The notes below the pieces were generated by a model. That model searched no databases. It saw nothing but the letters and a program-made list of their open reading frames with translations, and had not been told where the DNA came from. This document shows, piece after piece, positions 55,143-64,000 of a stretch of DNA of 64,000 bases; the first letter of the stretch is position 1, and every line of letters begins with the position of its first letter. The stretch lies in the NCBI GenBank assembly GCA_947650285.1, contig CANTFL010001444.1, positions 62,001-126,000 on the forward strand, written 5' to 3'. The DNA is from Hyaloperonospora brassicae. Lineage: Eukaryota > Oomycota > Peronosporomycetes > Peronosporales > Peronosporaceae. Made by a program: the position numbers and the translations under genes.

Positions 55143-55252
55143 GCCTATTTCACCAATAACACCCAACCTTCTACATCTCCGAAGAAAAACGAGTCGCTCA
55201 AATATTTCACAAAAAAACACCCAGGCTTCGAATTTCCGAAGAAATATGAGTC
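55143..55252. repeat. 58-bp imperfect tandem duplication
   Basis: The segment at 55143-55200 aligns with 55201-55252 over about 52 bases, sharing TATTTCAC, AACACCCA and TCCGAAGAAA blocks. On the minus strand both copies are open and encode related hydrophobic units (LIFLRKFEAWVFFCEIFE and LVFLRRCRRLGVIGEIGD). The right copy runs directly into the hairpin at 55246-55340. Confidence 0.6.
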
Positions 55253-55340
55253 TGGCCAACCTCGCGCCTACCGGCACGAAGAGTGCTGCGTTCTCACGAG
55301 CACGCTTCGTGTCGGTAGGCGCGAGGTTGGCCAGACTCAT
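55246..55340. repeat. 42-bp near-perfect inverted repeat, ATG at both ends
   Basis: The arms at 55246-55287 and 55299-55340 pair with two mismatches around the 11-base loop GCGTTCTCACG. Each arm read inward begins ATGAGTCTGGCCAACCTCGC, so both strands encode the same start, MSLANLAPT. The arms are more G/C rich than the surroundings. The shape suits an inverted duplication of a short coding start. Confidence 0.9.
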
Positions 55341-55799
55341 CTTTAGTTGGGACTAACTGCGACAGCGCATGCAACGCGAGAAGGCACCTCTAGTCACAAA
55401 AGCTGTGGTGGACAAGCTCGGCATGTATCGCGCGTTAAAGGAGCGCCGATAGGGACAGCTATACCTCGACACTGGGGAATGCAGTCTTTTCGACAGGCTA
55501 AGAACTGGTTGTTGGAACAGTGTCCACAGCATCGAGCAGCGGTCAACAAGAACCTGCTCAAGAAGGGACAGACGCTGGTGGAACGCTATTGCATAAAGCG
55601 TGAGTCAGGATCGCTTGTGAACAAGGCCATAGCGTGCACAAAGTCGGCTCTTAAGAAATGGTGGAGTAGTTGTGTTCTACTGCAATTACAGGTGCAGACT
55701 ACCAATATGCGGCGCTATTGTGTCTGCTATGATTATTCTTCGGGCGTGCATCGGAACTCACAATGCTGCACAAGGATGACCAGCCTATTGGACCGGGCT

Positions 55800-56610
55800 A
55801 CATATAATTCGTCCGTTTTATACAGATCAAGACTTCAGAAGAGCAAGGTCTGTCGATCTATCTTGACGGAGACTTTGCCACGTGTCATCTGCTTGCCATT
55901 GCACATGCCCTTGAGACCCACTCATTGCCTAACATGTAGTGCTGAGCCAACTGTCCAAGCAGTCGGCAGTTTTGCAGTCCACGTTGGTTCCGGTAACTCC
56001 GCTTATCTATTTGCTTGGTCACCCAGAGGTTGTGTTTTCTTAACAGGATACTTCTTTCGCCGCTGCAACGAAAGAGATAAGTCAAGAAACCGCTGCTGGT
56101 GTGCCCAGATTCGTCAACCGTTTTACTTATCGGGTAGCGGTAAAAGCAGGCATATCTGAGCGCTACATATCACTCTTTTTGGCGTGGAGGGGTGCAGCAT
56201 GCAAATGCGGGTTGGTTGTGCATACAATGGATCTTCGACCGAGGGGTGTGGAACATGACATAGGCGAAAAACGCCTTCGCGTACGTCTTCGATACACCGT
56301 CCAAAGACCATAAGATTGCTTCGGTCTTATGTGGGCGACACCCTGTCACAGTCGTCTCTCTTGTATTGCTCGATGTTTTAAATTCCGATGCTCAGACAAA
56401 GTTACAGGCTGTTGCGGCAACGCCTTTCGACGCGTCTTAAAACCTAGCAACTATACTGTACGATGTGATCAGAAGGGTGATTGAAACGCTTGTCACCAAT
56501 CTGCTTCGTCATTATCCATCATTGAAGCGTTTCAAGGATGACGAACTTGTAGTCACACGTCTGGAAGCGTGCGTCATCCATGAAGTCACTCAATGGAAGA
56601 GCTTCTAGCT
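55800..56610 (+). pseudogene. Decayed coding segment, family not identified
   Basis: Protein-like stretches occur in several plus-strand frames separated by stops and shifts. Examples are SEEQGLSIYLDGDFATCHLL near 55835-55895, ASVLCGRHPVTVVSLVLLDV near 56315-56375 and YPSLKRFKDDELVVTRLEAC near 56515-56575. The pattern is that of a mutated coding sequence, perhaps from a transposable element. No motif allows a firm family call. A separate 270-codon open frame at 55347-56159 overlaps but looks like chance. Confidence 0.35.
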
Positions 56611-58736
56611 TGGTCATCGCATCTAGCCTGCTACACGAAAACAAGTCTGCAACTAAACCCCATCCAGGCTTAATCTAGCACGAGCAACGTGACAAAACAC
56701 TTAATTTTTTGTAATCAAGCCGCCATGATTGAGCAATTAATCCGGCGTAACCACGAGCTCGACCCTCGCATTATGATGATGCAAGCTTGAGTCGACAACA
56801 AGTCACAGCCTATATTATACACGAGATAATTGAAGATACAAGCGATAAATTACCAGCAAAACCACTCAAAAGAGTACAACAAAAAATCTAAAGAACGTAC
56901 CATTATCATGGTTTTTCCCCCAGGAACAACGAAAGTGGGATTCGTCTGATAGATCCAGCACACAAGTACACAAGATTTACCGGCAAACTGGTGGCTGAGT
57001 ATATGAGTCTTATATTGCTGATGGATTTGTGATTGACGAGAAATCTCCGTAGCATCGTGAAGATTTGTTGGAGATTGGCGATATAGCCGATATGGGTTTA
57101 ATTTTGTTTCTTGGCAAACACAACATCAAAGCCCGCAGAGTACAACACGTCCTCGATTCCATGCGTAAGCTGAACAGAGCTGTTCATGTAAAGAAATACA
57201 TTCAACAATACAAACAGCTTCAAGCCGACGGGCGCGTTGTTGATCCTAACTGCGCACACTACGAACATCATTAGATCAATAATTACTCCGTATCAAACAC
57301 CTTATACCTGCTAGCTAGTTGCACAGAGTGGAATTAAGTGTAAGCGCTATTGGTCTGGTCCGTCCGCGCCGTTGACGCATTAAATTGTATTCCGGCGCCC
57401 CGCAAAAGACCGAGGCTGATTAATAAAATGCCCTACAGAGGCCCTTCCAGCACCGTGTGGAAGCCAAACAAGCGGGAAAGCGAGTAAGTTAGCAACTCCT
57501 GCCAGGACAGAACCGTCCATCATAATCTCAGATCATACGCCGAAACAACAATATCACGCACTGCGTCTAATTTACCTGGAAGACACGTGCTTCGCCGACG
57601 TTCAACGTGGCAAAAAGAGATTCGATTTTCTGCTTAACCTAAATATGGATCACAGAAGCACCTTTAACACTCGCCACACGCGCAATGTGCAGTGACTTAA
57701 TTTTTTTCGTCCTCGGGCGCGTTCATGTTAGGCGAGTGCGTAAGTGACAGCTCTGTAATTCGCGAGTCCAGCAGCTCCAGCTCCAGTACCAATCCAACCT
57801 CCGACGGACTCAGTAAAAAAACTGCGGACGTGACATATGCCAGTCAGCAACAATATATTTACACTTTTCCAGAAGCTACATACATATCATCTTACGGTAT
57901 TGTTTTGGTAGCTGTAACCCGACGTCGTAGCTTTCAACCACGACGGCATGATGACACCCTGTCCACAAAAGCCAAAAAGGGTCCGTAAATCTACTTCCCC
58001 TACAACTCACGACGGCTGCTAAAGACTCAACGCAATGCACCTTTATCTCACCATACGCTTATTCTTAAGGTAACTGCCACCTTCAGTATACTGCGGAGCG
58101 TTAGGCGCCACCTGACAAACTAAGTCGCTACCATAGACCGAGAAGTTTGGAAATACGCGCTCCGTGGCTGTATCGCAGCGGCACAGTGCAACTTGGGACA
58201 CAGAATACGGGAAGGTGGGTGCGAAGTTGATAGCGATGGTTCTACGTACATTACACAGCGGAGCTTAGAGCAACGCATCATCCACGACCAACCGTCTTCC
58301 GGGCCGTCTACATGAGCATTATTTTAAGTTTCGTTATCACAAACTTATGACCGTGTCGACAATCGCACATATTATACTGGTCCTAATAAAGTGGAGAATT
58401 GAATTTCCGTCTTTATTCGTTGCTGTGGACTGACAAAAAACGAAATTGCTAACAAGTAGGATTCAAAAGTCAATACTGTAATATGCATGTCATGCATCGT
58501 GTACAGTCGTTTATCCATACAAGAACCCCTATTGAGGGTAAATTTCCTTTTTGAGGAACTCCGTGTCCCACACCAAGCTGCGTCACTTGACTTTTGTACG
58601 GTGACTCTGTACAAGAGACTGAAAAATAGATTAATGCTACAGCGCGGACCAACCACCATTTTATCCGCTCAATTGGACTTGCCTTAGTCTGGCATCGCCT
58701 GACATATTGCGCATTTATTTCTGTTACAACTCAAAC
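56611..58736. other. 2.1 kb without a recognisable gene
   Basis: AT-rich with short frames only. A 69-codon plus frame at 57065-57274 (RRVQHVLDSMRKLNRAVHVK) is helical and basic and could be another decayed element piece. Nothing else is supported. Confidence 0.4.
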
Positions 58737-59720
58737 ATGTCGAATAAGCGAACGATTATCATGATAAAGCAAAAGAGTCCAGTGCAGGTGCACATTGCAC
58801 GCAAACTAGGCATTAAGTTGGCTCGAATAAAAGACTGGATCAGAGAGAGGCTCGGCCTTTCACATCTCCACAACGTCAGCAGAAAGGATTTGTCAGGAAT
58901 CAGACAATGCGTTCCTTACCACGATCGGGAGGCGCAATAGAAAGGTGCTACTTACAGCGTTTGAATCATGCGTTCCTCCTATGCTATCTTTTAAATGACG
59001 GCAAAGGAATTATCACAGACTAGATACTGCTAGAAGAAGGTCGCCTAATCCGAGCTGCATAAAAGCTAAGCAAGAACGACCTGCGGCTCTTGAATGGGTG
59101 GCTGCACTACTTTAAAAATCGAGATGGTGCCCAAGATCACGCACGTACTTCAAGGAAAGTCAGACTCAGTTGAACCCGCTCGACTGGCAGCATATTGTGT
59201 GAAGCTTATAAAGCTAAATGGTCAAGATCCACCATGGGTTGTATTCAAAAATGACGAAGTAGCTCTCTTCAATCACCTACATCGAAACAAGACACTGGAA
59301 ACAGTAAAGCAAAACGGATATAATTAAAAAATGTATCAGAGTCGCAATGTTCTGCAACACGACCAGCACCGAGAAGATGAATCTCGTTATTATAGGCAAG
59401 TCGAAGCACCACAAGTACTTCGCAAATCCAACACCTCGCAAATGAAGTTTTTTGTATATCATACCAGACTGCGTGGCAGATACACAAGAGGTTAGCACTT
59501 ATTTTCTTGACAATGCTTCGTGTATTATGTCACCCCTGCATACTACAATGCCATTCTGGTCTTCGTGCCGCCATCCATGGCAGCACATTCTCAACCGCTC
59601 GACGCAGAAAAGTTTGGATGAATGGCCTCGTGACGAGTAATTTCAGAAAAAAATCCAGCTCCAAACTTTTTAGTTATTTGAAGCGCGGTCTCGAAAGATG
59701 TGTGTATGATGAATTTTGAA
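58737..59720 (+). pseudogene. Decayed pogo/Tigger-like transposase (CENP-B HTH, DDE_1)
   Basis: Fragments in order on the plus strand match this superfamily. First is a helix-turn-helix start at 58737 (KSPVQVHIARKLGIKLARIK). Next is a Tc5/CENP-B-type segment near 59080-59130 (LRLLNGWLHYFKNRDG). A catalytic-core piece near 59340-59430 (RVAMFCNTTSTEKMNLVIIG, continuing KSKHHKYF) follows, and a last piece near 59600-59640 (RKVWMNGLVTSNF). They lie in different frames with stops between, so the gene is dead. The DDE catalytic residues are not all recoverable and terminal inverted repeats were not found. Confidence 0.65.
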
Positions 59721-62700
59721 CGCAAATCACACTATAAGCCGACAAAAGCTGGATATCTCGGAGGCTGTGAGCTTAGATATATCGAGCTATGATTTTTTTT
59801 TGAGAAATCATTTGTGTCTACTAAATTGAGTGTGGTATCGTGGAGGCGCTGACAATAATCATGCTTACTTGATTACTCGACTAAAATAAGCGCAATGATC
59901 AATCTGTTATAGATCGGCTGCTAGTCGTCGTGGAGAGTTGGACCTGCGGCGTCGGTGTCAACGAGTACATCAGTGCGGATGACGACAAGTTGATCGCGTG
60001 AGACTCAGATACACTACAGCGCGAGGTGGTTAGGGACGACAGTGATGGGTGGGATTGTTGATGAGGTGACGATAAGGTCATTCGAGGCTTCAGAATTTTG
60101 TCATAATCTTTCATCCTTGATTCGCTTAGCACGACAGTGACGAATAACATAAGAAGCTGACAACTATCTCCTAGCACGTCGAAAACCAATGATCGATGTG
60201 AAAGATTCAGTGTACCATCATTTATTATAATGGAATCAGATCGAAACTCCATATAATCGAGTTTTATACTATAAACAAGGCAAACACGCTGCACATATTA
60301 ATATGATACCTGTACTGGCTACTGTACTTTTAAACTTCGTAGAAATTTGTGCAACACATGTATAGGCGAATACGCACATGTGAAATCTTTGCTTTTGTAC
60401 CTGAAACGCAAAGCATATCGCGTATATCTAGAGGTGGTTTCGTTTTGTACGATTAATTATACTAATAGAGATTAGACGCAGATTACTAAGAATAGGCATC
60501 TTAAAACGATTTGACGGAACAAAGCAGTAGATTATCAGAATGCTAGAAATATTATTCGAAACCAACACAAAACAATGTAGCAGCTGGTTGAAGATCCAAT
60601 AGGTGATAAGATTATAACAAAAAGCACCAAGCCACTCACATTCTTATACAAATGGATTCCATGCGATCTGATATTCACATGCGTGGTATCATATAATATG
60701 CGTCAACGCGCATGCCTAAATTTTCTCGCATGTTCTAATAAATCAAGCCTTTACATCCAACTTTTCACAAACAATTATGCACGTATAATTAAGCTGCCGA
60801 CGTCTAGTATATGTAACAAAAAACTGACAGTCACGTGATAACAACAGTAAGAAGCAACATCCCAATGTCAAAGGGTTTGTCAGTGAGCTTTCACCTAGCA
60901 TACACAGATACGGAGATGTATAGACTACTAAGACGGAAGAAATTATGTAGAGAAGCGTGGAGGAAGTGTGATGGATATTGTAGATCGCGTCAACCGCATC
61001 AAGTGCGAAATCAATGTGATTGTGGGGCGCGCTCGGAGATGGGCCCGTTGGCACGAATGATGGGGTCAAACGACTGAGTGACAGAAAACGACTGTTGAAG
61101 TTATGCCGATGGATCTACCTAACTGTCGTGAAGGAGTGTAGTTAAGGACCGACGATAAACCGATCACGATCCGCGATCAAGGGTTTGGAATATTAGGTAG
61201 CAAGGACCGGGTCACTTCAGGGGTGAAAGTCGATTGAATTACTGGATCGATTGCGAAAATGGAAGATAGGTAAATATGGAAGCAAGCTGAAGGAGTAGGT
61301 CGTCAAGATCACCAACCATGCGAGATCTCAAAAGTAGCAGCGATTCGACGGTGGATGCCCAACCAAAGACTCGCGAGATAGATAACGATCCAATCTAGGT
61401 GTGAAACGCTTGATTTTGTGGACACATAATCGTTGTGGACCACTTACTGCGATCTACTGCGGAGCGATCTACTGCGGAGCGATCCAATACGGAGCGATCC
61501 GCCAATCGAGCATCTGCTGTGGACCACGTGATGCAAGAGGTGAATGGCATCGACATGCTATATGAAACAGTGGTCTAGTGAACAGATAGGCATGTTCATA
61601 GGTTTTTGGTTTGGTCGTATGACATTAAACATAATTTATTTTGCAACGAAATACACGCGTCGACATCTCCCGGGTAGGAACTCTGGCGTCCCGTTGAATA
61701 AAGAGTCACCCACGTCTCTGCAAACTTTGGCATTGGATTGCTTGGCCAGGCAAAACATCAGTTCTCACTACGCTTCCTAACTGCGATCGGACGCAGGGAA
61801 CCTAACGATTCAGATTCAAGATCGCGAGACGGCTCAAGTGGTCAGAAGTCTGGCGAATCAAGCATTACCCTTGAATACAGGCGACTCACAGAGAGATCCC
61901 ATGTGTACTAGAGATCGAGTGAAGTTCTACGCGATTCGACCCTACGTTTGGCCGGGTGGATAATTTCCACCCGATCAACCCATCCCAAAACGGTAAAGTC
62001 TAGCTACAGCTCAAGTTCACCAAGAAGATCGCAACCCTCTCCACCAACGAGTACAATAGGTGAGCAAGAAGACACAGAGCACGGAATCGGGGCACCCCCT
62101 CTGTTTGTCGGTTGTCCGGGCTCCACTGGAGAGTCGAGGTCACAAGGAAATTGTAATCACCACTCCACCACACTTAGCAGTGGTAAAAAAATTAAACTAC
62201 ATCAATATTCTAAAGTACTGAAAAACATCGAGGCTAACCAGTCTTACAATAATAATTTAATATGATAAATTTTTTGTTACGTCAACTTACCACCCGTTAC
62301 GCGCAACAGGCAGTTACTAGTCAGTTAATATCATTTCATGTATGACATATACGTAGACTTTTAAATTACCGAAAGATCATCAATACGTTTTGTAATATTC
62401 TAGAAAAATTTCCAACGTAATGTACTAGAAGAATATTTAACGTAACATTTCTAATCTTTTTCTGCAATATATAATGAAATTTTGTAATACTATACGCAAA
62501 TAATAGCATAGATCAACTGTATTGCTACAGTTAAATATTATGCTACGTCGTTTTCTTACGTATAGTTTATCTACAAAGGCTTTCATCAGTTTCTGTAGTC
62601 TTACCTTCGCATCAATTTTTACAATCTTCAGGATAGGTTTGCCTAGAGACAGCCTATTATTCAGATGACGCGTAGAGAATGGTCTGTAAGGTGTAAAACT

Positions 62701-64000
62701 TCAGTCAATATAAAAATATAGCGCCAATTTAAGTGGCGAATATACAAGGCTCCATAAGGAGTGCGATCCGAGGCAGCATGAAATGACCGATGTATAACAA
62801 CGTTCAGATAGGGAACGATAGTGAAGATTGGATGAAAGTATTTTGATGCGTTTCGATGCGTTTATGCGGATGCTCGTTGACAATAAAGTTGGATGAATGC
62901 AAAAATTACACGGAAGATATTGAATCGTCACGGTCTTCAAGAAGAAAATTATACTTATGGTGGTAGTGGTGTCAGTTCTGGTATGAATAATGCAGTGTGC
63001 ATGCTGCAAAGATATACGCAACTATATAATCTGCAGTAGATAGGGCAATGCACATAAGCGTAGCACCTGGTTCCTCGTCTTCCCGATCAAAAATTATACG
63101 TAATTTATTATTTTCCCAGTATGCTAGACATTCTTGATTGCTCTATCGTGAAGTGAAAAAACTTACGATGCTCGCATTGTAGACTTCGCAGATCATGTGG
63201 AATGGTGATGACATGCCAATTATTTTCATCTTGTACACCTGTGTCCTTAACGGCGACAAAAGACTGTTCAGCATCTCCAAATCGTAGGAATGCACTTTTG
63301 ACAATTTGCTTCAATCCTTACACAGTTCGATTTGTTTGATCGGTATTTACCCGTGTTGATATTGAACATTGAGCAAAATAAATGGACTTGTATTAGAGGC
63401 ATTCCAGACGCGTTTCATCCCCCACCGGGCATCGTTAATGGCTTGTCAATATATAGCGAGAACTTCCCACCATATATCTTTGGTGTACTCAATACAACAC
63501 ATATGTTCCTGTACAACATTCCAAAAATGCTCTGTCGTGGTTTGAATCTTTGCCGTTAGTACAAGTGCAAATTGAAATTTCGACACCAAACTTCGACCAC
63601 ATGAGGCGGAATTCGATTTAACATCAGCGTCCGTAATGTCCTGTCTTTACTTAAGACTTAAATGAAAGCTGCCCACTTTCTCTTTAGCTAATTTATTTTT
63701 CGCTTGCTTGGTGGATCGTCTTTGATTCGCCACTTTTTCCAACTGTGTATAATCTTGACATCGCTCACTATTCTTCTAGATTGTACACTTGTTCTCGCTT
63801 GCTTTTGATCACTTCAATACACTCACCACATCAAATAACCATCACCTTTCATCGCATAGCTTAATTACTTCCTTCATGAACCTCAAAGATACTGACTATG
63901 CGCCTTTCGCTTTACGTAGATCTTTATCCCACCCATCGTCGGACCCTGTCATATCGCGACGCCAGGAAATTATTCGCTCCCAGCGCACATCCTGTGTAAA
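59721..64000. other. 4.3 kb AT-rich region without a recognisable gene
   Basis: No frame here carries a recognisable domain. Weak minus-strand frames at 59899-60294 and 60743-61069 have retroelement-like composition. A 68-codon minus frame at 63108-63314 includes GDAEQSFVAVKDTGVQDENN and may be a coding remnant. A donor-like exon end at 62601-62619 resembles one at 3974-3992. The sequence probably consists of old, diverged repeats. Confidence 0.4.
61451..61495. repeat. 15-bp tandem repeat, three units
   Basis: GATCTACTGCGGAGC occurs twice in tandem, followed by a third unit, GATCCAATACGGAGC, and the start of a fourth. No coding context. Confidence 0.85.

Noticed and set aside
55347..56159. 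270-codon plus-strand frame as a gene
   Set aside because: It is Cys/Arg/Ser-rich without a motif, and protein-like fragments lie in other frames of the same region, so it is probably chance.

Overview
The window looks like nuclear DNA of an oomycete (Phytophthora / downy-mildew lineage). The coding exons are close to codon-neutral in base composition, introns are short (57-131 bp) and start mostly with GTGCGT, GTACGT or GTGAGT, and genes are packed a few hundred bases apart on both strands. The mobile DNA is of kinds common in oomycetes: a Ty3/Gypsy chromovirus, a decayed Gypsy gag-protease copy and a decayed pogo/Tigger-like transposase. The proteins are eukaryotic: ribosomal protein eS6, NSUN2, a DENN-domain protein, myotubularin, and branched-chain keto-acid dehydrogenase E1-beta and E2. 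The species cannot be fixed from the sequence alone. Spliced models were built by hand from reading frame, GT-AG sites and family conservation; there is no transcript evidence.

Layout. 1-3.4 kb is retroelement debris: the end of a chromovirus polyprotein, an antisense ORF pair, a polypurine tract, a 392-bp LTR, then an opposing gag-protease pseudogene. 3.4-5.4 kb is gene-free with a hairpin repeat. 5.4-53.7 kb is a gene island of about twenty genes: FYVE-GRAM-myotubularin (-), cytochrome c heme lyase (-), eS6 (+), PNUTS-like TFIIS-N/CCCH protein (-), an unknown helical protein (+), NSUN2 (-), PP2C-type phosphatase (-), a degenerate metallophosphoesterase (+), a coiled-coil/Tudor-like protein (+), a DENN protein (+), BCKDH E1-beta (-), xylulokinase (-), BCKDH E2 (+), an RCC1-BTB protein (-), a six-TM membrane protein (+), a small ARM-repeat protein (-), an N-myristoylation-type EF-hand protein (+), a lipoyl-domain E2/E3BP-like protein (-) and an FHA coiled-coil protein (-). 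53.7-64 kb is AT-richer and gene-poor, with two long hairpins, tandem repeats and decayed coding remnants.

How the genes relate. Two subunits of the mitochondrial branched-chain keto-acid dehydrogenase (E1-beta and E2) lie within 5.7 kb, separated only by xylulokinase, and E2 and xylulokinase share a 282-bp divergent promoter region. A third mitochondrial lipoyl-domain protein lies 8 kb further on. Myotubularin and DENN proteins belong to phosphoinositide/Rab membrane traffic; PP2C, FHA, PNUTS-like and EF-hand proteins belong to phosphorylation and calcium signalling; eS6 and NSUN2 belong to translation and RNA modification. The most unusual protein is the heme lyase: it carries three N-terminal Cys-Pro heme motifs and a C-terminal twin CX9C (CHCH-type) segment not expected in that enzyme.
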